64,000 bases of DNA. It comes from Diphasiastrum complanatum. Lineage: Eukaryota; Streptophyta; Lycopodiopsida; Lycopodiales; Lycopodiaceae. Below the pieces are notes generated by a model. That model had not been told where the DNA came from. It worked only from the letters and a program-made list of their open reading frames with translations, and searched no databases. Location of the stretch: contig CM055107.1 in the NCBI GenBank assembly GCA_029204225.1, positions 16,361,309 through 16,425,308 on the forward strand. The letters are read 5' to 3'. A program made the translations under genes and the position numbers. Every line of letters begins with the position of its first letter. Position 1 is the stretch's first letter. Below, one piece after another: positions 14,020 through 27,300 of this stretch.

Positions 14020-14224
14020 ACCCTTTTAGGGTTTCTCGTATTGGTCCAAGAGAAAATGCTAGTTTAGGGTTTGGACACAAACCCTAAAATAGCATCGCAT
14101 ATTCTTTTCTTGTGCCTCAAGGTTCGCTTCTTTTTCATTTATCCATTCTTCTCTCCATTCATTCCTCAATCGCTGCAGCTCTCTCCATTCTCGTATCTCG
14201 TTGGCCGATTTCGCACTCGCAATC
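14020..14224 (+). promoter_or_regulatory. Promoter/5' leader of the CHCHD gene with telo-box motifs
   Basis: Three copies of the plant telo-box (AAACCCTAA or its complement TTAGGGTTT) lie just upstream of the gene: about 14027-14035, 14063-14072 and 14078-14088. They are followed by a C/T-rich leader (14104-14220) typical of plant 5' UTRs. Telo-boxes are known from promoters of plant housekeeping, ribosomal and mitochondrial-protein genes. I see no convincing TATA box; a TATA-less housekeeping promoter would fit. Confidence 0.55.
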
Positions 14225-15863
14225 ATGGCTCGCAACCGCAGCGCAGGTAACGTACAGTCAATGGCGTTGTTTTTTGGTGTCTAACTGGTGTGATTTCTTA
14301 AATCTGCATGATATTTGAGGCAGAATCCGTTATAATGATATATTTCAGCACAGAATGTGAAATGTATCCTTTTTACCAATATGCAACATAGGACCGCTTC
14401 ACACATCTAGGATGTTATGAGTGCAAAATGTGTATGACAGAACATCTGAAGATTTTGTGATACTTCATTTTATGTCTAATTCGTATGATCTTGTAAATCT
14501 GCGTAATATCCGAGACAAAACTTCTAATATGATATATTTCAACACATAGGCTCAATTTTAGTGGCTAGGCACTCTTGGTACCAACATAGCAGAAGACTGC
14601 CCCTTACATATCCATGATTTGATAGTTGCAAAATGTCTTAAGAATGTTGATCCTGTTTGTCGTTTGTCTACATTTTATGTACCTCATATCTGTACTTATC
14701 TCTTACCGTCAATACAACAGAAAAAAAAATCCAATCGTTTGAAAGATTTATTTGATTCAAGGACGTGCACATTTTCTGTATGCGTTCATATCATGTATGT
14801 TGTAGCTCTCTATTGCCATATACATGTACATTGATTCTCAGATAGAAAATCCAATCGTTTGAAAGATTTATTTGATTCAAGGACGTGCACATGTTCTGTA
14901 TGCTTTCATATCATGTATGTTGTAGCCCTCTATTGCCATATACATGTACATTGATTCTCAGATTGAAGTTTCTTCTAGAGTGCCTTGCTTTGGCTTGCTG
15001 TGTCTATTTTGATCTAGATGTGCTTTTTGGATGTATGATATTTTCTATTGTTAGCAACTTTGGCTCCATGCCACCATGTTTAGAAGTTTTGTGAAATAAA
15101 TTGAGTGGATTCTTGTGTAGTGGAAATTCCCTATCATCCATAGCAATGGAAGCGTAAAGTTGTCATTGACAAAAAATGGAGCTCAATCTAGACACTATAA
15201 TGACACCATAAATTAAAAGCTAAAAACCACTAGTAATGCCATGAAATGGCTAGCATTCGACAACATTTAAGTTTACATTTACACAACTAAATCGAAAAAT
15301 CATTTTAGTTAAAGACTCGAATCGTATAAAAGCATTCACATCAAACACATCAAACGATATAAGAGCTCATGAAGGTTCTCTACCTGAGAACTGATGGATA
15401 ACCGAGCCAGCTCAACTTATTGGTATGCTGTAAGCTTCAAAAGATGTCACGCTGCCAAACAAGCCACTGAGGATCAATCCTAGCCAGACGTAACTTCTAT
15501 CAAAAGGCAAGCTAATCTAGCTGGAAATTGGTTGTTGGAACTACCTCCAACAGGAATAGACAATGCTGAAAAGTGCCACCAAAGCGGGCTGTAAAAGTGC
15601 ATTGTAAATGGAGTTGAAAATGGGTGCTGGAACTTCAATGGGAATGTGCCCTCTTGCAAAGAAAGATTAATATGCAATGGTTGGAAATTGCCGAAAATGA
15701 AGCTGAGAATGGGCGCTGATACCCCAAAACAGTAAAGAAAAGCATATGTAATATAGTTGCTACTGATAAATACATCTAATGTAAGAGTGTCTGACCGCCA
15801 ATATAAGTCTAGTGATAACGGGACACTGTACTCTATCAATGTCTTTTATGTACCGATAGGTAC

Positions 15864-15917
<54 letters not shown>

Positions 15918-18285
15918 TCTTTATTAATGTCCATGAAATACCCTAAGGTACATAGGACTAATAAACATGTACATGTCAAGTATGCACGGTGGGAGCATGA
16001 AAGCTCTACCACCTAAAAGAAACAAGACTACAGAAAAACAGGAAATAGTGACTGGCACAAGCAGAGTCTATCATCATGGCACAATAGATGTCTCTCCACC
16101 TGTAAAATGATGACGTGAAGCTGTGGCCTGTGGGCTGGTTGTCTCTGTGGTCGTCTATACACTCTCTGTCGTCTATGTATGGAAGCATCCGGAATCTCAG
16201 CCTCTCCATCAATATTCTCATGTCTCTGTCTCCGACGTGATAAACACTCTTGTATGCTTAGCTGTATCAAGGGGGAGGTGATATCAAGGTAGAGATTGTG
16301 AATGGGGGATCTCGAAACAAGTAATAGTATCTCCCTCGGATCTCATAGTAGGCTGGGCATCTGAAGAGAAAATGAAACTCATCCTCTACCTTGTGTGTAT
16401 CACACATACTACAAATCCGAGAGAGAAAAAGAAAGAAAGAAAGATCTTTATTAATGTTACCCTAAGGTACATAGGACTGAAAAAGGTACATGTCAAGTAT
16501 GCACGGTGGGAGCATGAAAGCTCTACCACCTAAAAGAACAAAGAAACAGGACTATAGGTAAACAAGAAATAATGATGATAGACAAGGAGAGCCTTATCAT
16601 CATATAAATGTCTCTCCGCCTATGAAATAGTGATGTAAGGTATGTTGAGACACTGTCGCTGAACAAACTGTGTCTCTCCGTCTCTGAGTGGATGGTCGGT
16701 GGCGTCTCTGCTGCCGTGCAGTTGTAGATCGTGGCCTGTGGGTTGTCTGTCCCTCTAGTCGCCGACATTGTCTCTGCCGTCTATGCATGGAGGCATCCGG
16801 GATTTCAGCCTCTCCATCAGAATCAGTACTCTCCTGCCTCTGCCTCCGATGTGATAAACACTCTTGTATGCTCAGCTGTATCAAGGGGGAGGTGTCAGCG
16901 TCTAGTCTCGCCATATGCAGGTCCGCCATCTCTCGGATCATCAGCGCAACACATCTGGGGTCCTCATACGATATCAAGGTAGAAAGTGTGAGTGGATGAT
17001 CCTGAAACAAGCAGTAGTATCTCCCTCGGATCTCATAGTAGGCTGGGCACTTGAAGAGAAAATGAAACTCATCCTCTACGTTGTGTGTATCACACATACT
17101 ACAAATCCGAGCATCTCTCGGGATGCCACTGTATCTGCCAGTCTCAATGGCTAGCTGGTGAGAGGAAACCCGAAACTGACCCATCACTATCCGCAGTCTG
17201 TGTGAGATACTATCCACTAGATATCCGGGAATAGTAGGATATCCAGCATGATCCCGAGAGAGAAAATGTGTCCGATAAAACTCCGTCTTCACTCCAGATG
17301 GAACTTGCCAAGTGCTATGAAGATATGCTCTATACAAGTGTCCTCGAATATACTGATGCGTACCCGCCGGTAGATCCGTAATGTGAATACTCCACGTGGA
17401 GAGGAGACGACAAGCCTGGAAATACCATGAAAAGGAGTGTCCCACAGAATGTAGGTGCTGTGATGATGCCCAAGCCGCTGCAGCATAGTGTGTGTCTCTA
17501 CCCAAAAGATCCTCCAGGCGCTGTATGAATGTGACAATATGGAACAGTGCCTCTAGCTGAATAGGGGGGACGATGAACTCTGCCAATATAATATGATGTG
17601 GTGTAGAGGACTTAGCCCGTATCATCCGAGATAGCATATGAATCTGAAGTCGTGAAATGCGTGCCCACTCGGTAGCCATCAGGCCCGTACTCCATGTCTC
17701 TGATGCGTAAAGAGCTGAGGGAACTACCATAGTATCAAAAAGTCGACACTTACTAGTCGCATCTCTAATGTGTGAGCTGAAACATAATCTCTCCAAATCT
17801 ACCAATGATGCATAGCCCTTCCGTAACCGGGAAAATGCGGCCTGTCGCATGCTGAAGGTGGGACCAGAGAATACCACGCCTAGGTATGTGTAAGAGTCGA
17901 CTACCTCAAGTGGATGTTCCTCCCACAGAAGCTCCTGTCGCATCATGAAGGATCTAGAGGTGTTAAACACCATAACTTTGGTTTTGGCCACATTCACTGA
18001 CAATCCCCATTGAATACAAAAGGAGTGAGCGCATCCCGATGCCGTTGTAGGCCTTCCCTCGTCTTCGAAAGCAAAACCACATCATCAGCATATAATAAGA
18101 TAGGGATAATGAGGTCACCCAATGTGCAACCCTCACCTCCCTCTGCCCGTATAACCTGCTCAAGCTCATCTATATATAACCCAAAGAGTGTAGGTGAGAG
18201 CATCCCTGCTTAACCCCAATAGTGCTCTCTATCTCTGGTGATACAACTTCTGATACTCGGATCCGGCCAATAACTCGTTTGTACA

Positions 18286-18369
<84 letters not shown>

Positions 18370-21300
18370 AGTTACAATCCCTACTTACTGCAAACCTCCA
18401 GGTGCCGGTTAACTACAAAAGACCGAACGATTCACATTCCACCCCGCCGTAGGACCTAATCTGGGTCCACCCTCCGTGCCCTGGCCTGTGACCGTATCAA
18501 GCTGGATCCGACTTCCATTCTAGTCGGCGTCCCATACCACCGCCTAGGCTCTCAGCCATCTCCTGCCTCACGCTAGCATACATCCTGGCCGTGCACACGC
18601 TCTCCATCCACCTCCTCCTAGGTAGATAGAATGGATGGCAAATGAGCCCTCCTCCCCTTGTATGCGACTCCAAGCCATGTGCACTCCTGGATCATGACAC
18701 GTGGCAACCGTGCAGGTTCACAAGTCACCGGTCAAGTCTACAAGCCTAGATCGTCCAGTCTCAAGTCTGGGTTTGGGACCCAAGGGAGTTGGGTCCCTAA
18801 CATTCCCTCTTCCTTAAAAATACCTTATCTAAGGAAGGAAATTAGGGAACCTCTGTTTAAGATCATGTTCCTTTTCCCAAGTATCATCATCCTCAGAACT
18901 TCCTTTCCAACGAACCAAGTACTCAGTTACTTGCCAGTTCCTGAGCCCACGTTGACGTACATCAACAATGGCCTGTGGTTCAGTAGGTACAAAGGATGTC
19001 AGGTCCTCCAGCCGAACTAAGTCCTCCTGAAGTATCAAGTCATCCTTTCCACCAAGTCGTTCCTTTAAACGACTAATGTGAAATACTGGATGAACTTAAC
19101 TCCTTGAGGTAGCTCCAGCTGATGATTTCTTCTTCGAAGACTTTCTGCGCTTCGTCGAAGATTTCATTTCGGGTTTCGAAGAGCCTTTGCTTCTTGTGGT
19201 GACTTTGAATAGCTTTTCTACGTCGTAAAACTGGGCTCTATCCTGAGCCGTTTTTACGTTCTCGCGAGCAACAAGCAACATTTCTTGCATGTCATGCAGG
19301 AAATCTACTACTGCTTTAACCTTGAGGCCTTTGAGGCCCACTGAAATGGGAGCCCTAGGCTGGAAACCATACATAAGAAAAAATGGACTAAACCCCGTCG
19401 GTGAGTGCTTTGCGCTGTTATACGCAAACTCAATCATTGGAAGGTGCCTTTTCCAATCCGACTGTCTTCTGGAAACATATGCCCGAAGCATATCTTCCAT
19501 AGACTGGTTTGTCCTCTCTATCTGACCACCCGTCAGGATGATCTGATGACCCTAAGCTTAAAGTGGTCTCTAATTTCTCAAAGACCGCTTGCCAGAATTT
19601 GCCAGTGAACTTAGGATCTCGATCACTAACAATATCATTCGGCAAACCAAACAACCTGAACAACTTTTCAGCGAAAAGCTGAGCAAGCTCAGAAGCTTTA
19701 ACAGTTTGCTTGGTTGGTATGAACTGAGCCATTTTAATTAACCTGTCAACTATTACCCAAATGGCATCATTTTGCTTCCCCGTCCGAGGTAGCCCAACCA
19801 CAAAGTCCATGGAAATACTTTCCCATTTTCTTTCGGGAATTTCCAAGGGCATTAGTAAGCCAGCTGCCTTAAGTCTTTCAGCTTTATTAACTTGGCATTA
19901 TGCACACTTGTGAACATATGCGTCCACTTGACTTTGTAAGTTTGGCCAGTAAAAATTCTTTTTTACTAAGTCAAGCGTCCTTTGTGAGCCAGGGTGCCTT
20001 GCACACGGGCTGTCATGACATTCATGTAGGATTTGGGCCCTTATATCATCATTTTCTGGCACACAAACTTTTTCATTCCGGAAGAGCAACCCATTCCTAA
20101 TGGAATAGTCTCCCTGTATCTTGTCCTGATGAGGAGAAATCTTGGAATCCTGCATTCCAAGCTCATCACTAGATTTAGAAGAACCTGCCAGGACATCTAG
20201 CCAAATACGACTGAAGTACCTATCGGTCTTACACAAATCTCTTAAGGATAGATACAACTTAGATTGGATCTCAAAAAAGCTTAACTGATTAACCTCTCCA
20301 ATCCGGCTTAAGGCATTTGCGACACTATTAGAAGTACCTTTCCGGTACTCAATGTCATAATGAAAGTCTTGGAGCATCTATGACCATCTGGCTTTACAAC
20401 ATCACGACCGCGGCTGTCCCAATCATTTCCCCTAAGGTCGACCGCATCATTAATATACTTTAACGCTTGATGGTCAGTAACTATAGTAAATTGGGAGCCA
20501 TATAAATAATGTCTCCAAACTTTTAGGGCATGAATCACAGCAAAAAGTTCCTTGTCATAGGTGGAATACCGCCTTTGAGCAGGGTCCAACTTCTTCAAAA
20601 GCTACCGGTCTACCATCCCTCAGTGACCATTTTAGAGGTGAAGAAGGTGAATTCATTGGGACAGGGGGAGATGGAAATGGGTGAGTCAGTAGGTATGGTG
20701 AAGAGTGAGGTGCGTAGGTGGACCAGACATGTAGGTCGTCAAGAAGAGGGGGTGGAGCACGAGGGATAAATGCATTCTAAAAGGCGCCAATAGAGGAACT
20801 AAATAGGGAAGCAACGAGGCTTCTTCCTTTTTGCTCTTCGTAGGCACGCTTTTTGCGGCGGAGTGTATGATGGAGAGATCGATGAACAATGGAGAGAATA
20901 AGTGGATCATGTGTACGTGCATGTGTAACGGAAGTGTAGTGAACGACGTTCGTCATCAAACCACGGAGGCCGAGCAAGCCTTGCTGGTGTGATTGATATT
21001 CGGGTGTGGATGGAAAGGAAACCGAGGCGGTTGTATGAAGTGAGGTGGTAAGGAAACGAGCCTGTGACTCTAATGTGCTATTGTGCGGGAAGTGATGTAG
21101 TAAAGAGGCAAGGGCTTCCTGGTAAGTCTCGATGTAAGGGTGAGCGAAGGTGTATTTGGGAGCACAATCGATGGAGGAACGAGGTGAGGTTCATGGAGTT
21201 GGGACATAACCCATATGGAAGGATAAAAAGGAGTGATTAGAGAGAGTAGTGGGAATGACCTCGAAGTGTGATATTAGTGGAATGAGGGATGGTGAACAAC

Positions 21301-24300
21301 ACTGTGCCCACCACTATGAGGGTAGCATGTGTAGTTGCCTGAATCGGGCCAACGGGCTAGGCCATTATAAATGGCTAGCTCGTGAGCTTCTCCTAGCTGC
21401 AATAGATACTCACCATAACCAGTGATAGGATCCAATGCGTCGACTGAAGTCCTAGTACCTCCCATATCATCACAATCAATGGCTCGTATGCGTAGATGGT
21501 CATCAGCATCATGGAACTCTACCTGTCGTGCAAGTGTTATGGCGTTAAAATCACCAGTAAGCATATGATAGAACCTCGATTTGAGAATCTAATGATATAT
21601 GTGGAGAGATCAGTGAAGGGAGAGCCAATGCCCTTGTTGTAAAGCTACCTTTACAAGCTTTACTTCCGGCGCCATCGGCGCCAGCAGCGCCCCTGCTGCT
21701 CCCAGCGCCAACGGCGCCGGCGCCGCTCCCGACGCCACTGTGACCAGAATCCAGCCGGCGCCAAGTTCCTATGGCTGAAAATCTTTGATCGGTTCTAGCG
21801 GAGTCCAGAGAGCTCAGATCGATGTGCAATCACCTCACACGATCTAGGCATGATTAAAGGAAGCCCGGGGATCAATAAATTCTAGAGAGAGAAAATGACT
21901 TTCTAGAAAGAGAAAATTCTAGAGAGAGAAAAATGTGCTTTACCAGCTTGGGTAGAGTGCTTGGTATGAGAGGGGGTGCCGAATCACACCAATACTATAG
22001 GGGAGTGCGGGTTGCGACTCAGGGCGAGCTCCAACCAAGTCTTAGCCTTCCTTGCTGGAATGTTGTCATGGCTCTCGCCTTGGCATGCTAGCGCCCCGGA
22101 GACTAGGGTCGGTCACACACTTGAAATGTAACCTTCTCAAATTTATCAATAAAGTGGGATTTTTCTCAAACTGACTCTGATTACCTTCTGGGTTTCAGTG
22201 TTCGGTAAAAGCGCCAGTTGTAAGGCCGCTTCCAAATTTTTAAGTTGGCACATAGGTGAGGGTCGTATCCCGGGATGTCAGCGGTATGCCGTCGGGACCA
22301 TTCGGTCTGTGGCGCCAGCGGTATGCTGTCGGGACCATTTGGTCCAGGAACTGGTTGTTTCCATATCTGTCGCGGCTTGTGGTTCTGAGTGTTCCTTGCA
22401 TGAACGTGAATGAGTTAAGCTCTTGGGGAACGGGCTCTAACTTGTCGGCTGAGTTGGATGGCTTGCTTGGGTGGAAGTTACCTGTTTATGGCTGTCCAGT
22501 CTGGCGTGGCGCCAGGTTGGCTTCCAGCGCTCGTGACGAAACTTTCAGTTGGTTAAGTCTGATGTAAGTCAGACCGCTTGCTTGAATGGATGTTACTCGT
22601 TTGTAACGAAGCTTCGAGTTGGTTAAGTTTGATGTATATCGGGCGGCTTGCTTGGAGGGAAGTCACCCACATTGGGACCCCCGATCTGGCATGGCGCCAG
22701 GTTGGTTCTCAATGTTGGTTTTCGGAACTTCAAGTTGGTTAAGTCTGATCGTTGTTGGCGAGTTGGCTGCTTGTATGTCAAGTGGGTTTGGATGGCAAGA
22801 GTTGAAGGCTGGGAAGCTCAGTCGTGGTTCCCGGCTCCCTTTGGGATGCCTGCGCTACATGTGGTATCAGAGTCGACTGGCCGGTCAGCTATGCGGATCT
22901 CACGAAAATGGCCACGGTTTGGGGTTCATCAAGACAACTGCTGTGCAAGGTGTTGCCCATAGTGTAAGCACGGGTGCGTCCACGGTCGGGGTGGTCGGCA
23001 GAACGGGGGACTTGATGAGTCAAGGTGCTGCCCTTGAGGTGTAAGCACGGTCAGTTCTCGCGGTTCGGGCCTGGCGCTGTCTGCACGTAGGACGGATGAG
23101 GCAAAGTGCTGCCTAGGGAGGTGAAAGCACGATCTGTACCTTGTGGGGTGTGGGGCGACATATTCGAACTGTACGGGTTAACCATTGATACAAAGATGCT
23201 GCTCGAATTCGGGTGTAAAGCACGGGTGGTTAGCTGCCGATGCGGGATAGCTGCCGATCGTTTAGCTATAAGGGCTATCGACCAAAAAGTGGTGGGGTGT
23301 GACTGAGGCAATGTGCTGCTTAATGGTGAAAGCACAGATAGTTGGAGGGGTGTCCTACGTGGGCTGATTCCGTGATCGATTTGTATGGGCGCGGCCAGGC
23401 AAAGGTCCGTTGGCAGGACCATCTCAAAGGGGGACCTTGTCTTTGTTACTTGTTAGTAAACCTGCCTGAGTGTCTTACTTGTATGTATTCGTGGTGAGTC
23501 TTAGTACTCGTGCTTTGTCTGGTTTGCATGATTGCTTGTGATACAAGGAGCTGATGGCTCGAGAAGGAACTTTTTCTTTTGAAGGCTGATACCATCAAAC
23601 AAAGAGGACTACAAAATCTGTGGGGCGGATTTGCAGTTCAAGTACTCGCACGTGAACGGCAACGAAACGACTCAATGTTTGCAAAGGATGGATGGCTAGC
23701 CTGTTTCTTGGGTTAGTTTCATTTGCGACAATGCCCACCAGACGCAAGCAGGAAGTCAAAAGTTGGAAAGGGCAATTTCAGGGGAGATCTTCTATGGAGC
23801 AATTGGTCTTCATTTTGGGACGGCCATCTTCGGAACTGAAACTCACTGAGCATGGGTGATATCCAGTATCAGTTGGGTTTTTCCTCAAAGGGGAAAGACT
23901 AGGATCCTCTTCAGAGATTGGCAACAAGTTGGATCGAGCCATAATCCTAGCAGATGGAAAGCAAAGTGTTGGAAAGGCTTTTTGTCCGAAGAACTCTACT
24001 CTAAGTCCGATCAGCTGATTTTGTAAGTGGAGGGGAACTATCACACACACCTCTCTCTTGGGGCAAATTTTGAATGAAAGTTGATCAAAATGGAGGCAAA
24101 TTCAAGGTGACCTAGCCATACTCACACGAGGAGACTGGCAAACTTTGGACCTAATAAGTTGACAAGTTTTTGTTGTGGAAAGGAAAGTTTGTTATAGGCT
24201 TTCTCTGGACCAGCAATGATGAGCCAAGATGGAAGAGTATCAAGATCAGGCTGGGACAAGGAGAGAAATCAAGGTGCAGAAGCAACAAGGCACAGAGTGG

Positions 24301-27300
24301 ACCATAAAGTGGGCAATCAAACGATAAATCCTTTGGCTCAGGGAGCCCTGATACTTGTGCGGAACTGAACAAATCTGGAGCTCAGGGAGCTCAACACAAA
24401 GTGCATCAAGGACAAATCAGGAGCTGAAAGGAGTTCCAAAGTCGAAAGTCAGAAGCGACAGGGGCGAACATTTCAAAGAAAGGCCTCTGTCACCAGTTAA
24501 TAAGGTTTTTGGGTTTTACGAAAGCGATATCAAATCTACGCTTTTCTCAGACAAAGATATATTTTCAAGTTATGTAATCTTTCAATACAAAGAGCTGAGC
24601 CTCCGTCTTGTGGTGTGCCAGCTTCAATGTTAATAAAAAGTGGCCAGTAAATTGAGTACTGTGCCAAGTAGCTTAAATGTATAGTTATTTTAATTGGGAG
24701 ACACCTTTACTTTAATCTGACATCTGATGAGGACATCAGATTTTATAAAGGTGGGGTGGATGTTGTAAAGCTACCTTTACAAGCTTTACTTCTGGCGCCA
24801 TCGGCGCCAGCTATGTCCCCGGCGCCGCTCCCGGCGCCACTGTGACCAGAATCCAGCCGGCGCCAAGTTCCTATGGCTGAAAATCTTTGATCGGTTCTAG
24901 CGGAGTCCAGAGAGCTCAGATCGATGTGCAATCACCTCACACGATCTAGGCATGATTAAAGGAAGCCTGGGGATCAATAAATTCTAGAGAGAGAAAATGA
25001 CTTTCTAGAAAGAGAAAATCCTAGAGAGAGAAAAACGTGCTTTACCAGCTTGGGTAGAGTGCTTGGTATGAGGGGGGGGTGCCGAATCACACCAATACTA
25101 TAGGAGAGTGCAGGTTGCGACTCAGGACGAGCTCCAACCAAGTCTCAGCCTCCCTTGCTGGAATGTTGTCATGGTCTCGCCTTGGCATGCTAGCGCCTCG
25201 GAGACTAGGGTCGGTCACACACTTGAAATGTAACCTTCTCAGATTTATCAATAAAGTGGGATTTTCCTCAAACTGACTCTGATTACCTTTTGGGTTTCAG
25301 TGTTCGGTAAAAGCGCCAGTTGTAAGGCCGCTTCCAAATTTTTAAGTTGGCACATAGCTGAGGGTCGTATCCCGGGACGCCAGCGGTATGCCGTCGGGAC
25401 CACTCGGTCCGTGGCGCCAGCGGTATGCTGTCGGGACCATTTGGTCCAGGAACTGATTGTTTCCATATTTTTCGCGGCTTGTGGTTCTGAGTGTTCCTTG
25501 AATGAACGTGAATGGGTTAACCTCTTGGGGAACAGGCTCTAACCTGTCGGCTGAGCTGGATGGCTTGCTTGGGTGGAAGTTACCTGTTTATGGCTGTCCA
25601 GTCTGGCGTGGCGCCAGGTTGGCTTCCAGCGCTCGTGACGAAGCTTTCAGTTGGTTAAGTCTGATGTAAGTCAGACCGCTTGCTTGGAATGGATGTTACT
25701 CGTTTGTAACGAAGCTTCGAGTTGGTTAAGTTTGATGTATATCGGGCGGCTTGCTTGGAGGGAAGTCACCCACATCGGGACCCCCGATCTGGCATGGCGC
25801 TTTCTCAATGTTGGTTTTCGGAACTTCAAGTTGGTTAAGTCTGATCGTTGTTGGCGAGTTGGCTGCTTGTATGTCAAGTGGGTTTGGATGGCAAGAGTTG
25901 AAGGCTGGGAAGCTAAGTCGTGGTTCCCGGCTCCCTTTGGGATGCCTGCGCTACAGCCCTCTACATAAGAGGACTCTGGAGGAAAGTAGCATGCAACAAT
26001 AAACTCTATCATCCCCATGGTACACCTGGCATTGAAAGTTAACATGCTATTGCGTCTCTATCACCCCCATGTTACCTCTTTCATAATCAATCCTGTTGAG
26101 CTATGCCCTAGAAGCGTCCAACCTCAACTTGCAACCGATATGAAGAAAACCTTAGCTACCCAATTGAAGTAAATGTCTTGTAGCAAATAAATGAATATAG
26201 GCACCATGTTGATGGATCCAACAGTCCATAACTAGGGTCCAAAATGAACTAACAAGGTCCCAAGTAAGATTGAGCATCATAGTAAGCCCAAAATGCATGG
26301 GTAATTAAATGTGCCCATGGTGGTGACCAGCAATATTCTATTTAGTTGGGTCTCTCTTCATTGGTTCAGATTGTCTCTTTGGAAACATTCGATAACATTG
26401 GTTCAGATGTGACGTTTGTACCCTTGCACTCTCGCTCTCTTTGTAGATTGCCTAAAAAACAATAATGTCAATTGAGCTTTTGTTTGTTTGTTGTTGCTGA
26501 TCACTCAACGTATGTTATGAACCATGTTAGCAAGGCAAATCAATCTGGACTACGTTTTAGGGATTTCTTGTATACTTTGAAAGGTTTGATGCGTTTTTAT
26601 CTTGTCACCTAAGAACTGCCTCAGGCTTAGGTAGAAAAGGCAGACAGTCTTTCCCTCAAACCAAATATTTTTGATGATTCTTTCTTTCTATCTGAAGAAG
26701 GCTTTTGTGGAGAATTTTTGGTACAGCAAAACTGCCGTGCAACCAACTTTTCTTTTGTGGACGTCACATGTTTAAATGTAGGGTTTGATTTATTGATTTG
26801 AACCGGTATTTTCATATTACATAGGATATAGGACTTTGGTTAGTTGACCTAATCTTACGGCACAAACAAAAGTTTTTGAAGCTTTTTTGTACCTACTTAG
26901 TATTAGCCAGTTTGTCTCCATATCATGTGCAATACAATACTGATTTCCATCTGGCTAATCCATGCTACTGCAGAATGCCTGCAATTGAGCTTTTCAGAAA
27001 GTTTGCTGTGCAAAAGTAGGCAGAGTTTTTCATAAGCTGCAAGTGGTATTATCACGTTTTGTTCAGTGTTATTAAGGTGTGCAGTGGCATTGAGCAAGCC
27101 TTCCAGGGCAACAATATCAATTCTAAGTTGCGGTGCCTGACATGTGTGTGCACTGTGTGTGTGTGGGCCTGCGCTCGTGTATGCATGAGAAAATGGGCAA
27201 GGCAGTAGGGAAATTTTCAGAGTAGCCAGCCACTCTTGGAATGGCCGCTACAGCTTCTTGTATATATATTTGACTAAATGTGTACAATGTGGATCTTCTT

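Larger units (their letters stand above)
21635..25955 (+). mobile_element. Complete non-autonomous LTR retrotransposon (LARD-like), 4.3 kb
   Basis: Two direct terminal repeats (21635-22859 and 24761-25955) begin TGTTGTAAAG and end GCGCTACA. A primer-binding site TGGTATCAGAG follows the 5' LTR after two bases, and a purine-rich tract precedes the 3' LTR. The 5-bp target duplication GCCCT flanks both sides exactly (21630-21634 and 25956-25960). The 1.9-kb interior has no recognisable gag or pol frame, so the element must be mobilised in trans. The LTRs look roughly 97% identical by eye, apart from a GC-repeat indel and a small deletion, which implies a fairly recent insertion. It sits in the endonuclease region of an older antisense LINE. 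It has the same orientation as the host gene. Confidence 0.93.
20603..26045 (-). mobile_element. LINE fragment (endonuclease to pre-RT), split by the LARD-like element
   Basis: On the minus strand the 5' piece (about 26045-25956) reads [13 protein letters not shown]. Across the LTR insertion it continues [13 protein letters not shown] and then [14 protein letters not shown] (about 21,530), the apurinic-type endonuclease motif with the metal-binding Asp-Phe-Asn. Downstream (21,270-20,630) comes the linker that normally leads into the reverse transcriptase ([14 protein letters not shown]). It stops abruptly at a Ty3 fragment near 20,602. The copy is 5' truncated and has frameshifts and stops, so it is dead. 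Confidence 0.8.

Noticed and set aside
22198-23044. Open frames in the LTR and leader of the LARD-like element
   Set aside because: No gag, protease or other motif; partly duplicated in both LTRs, so not independent genes.
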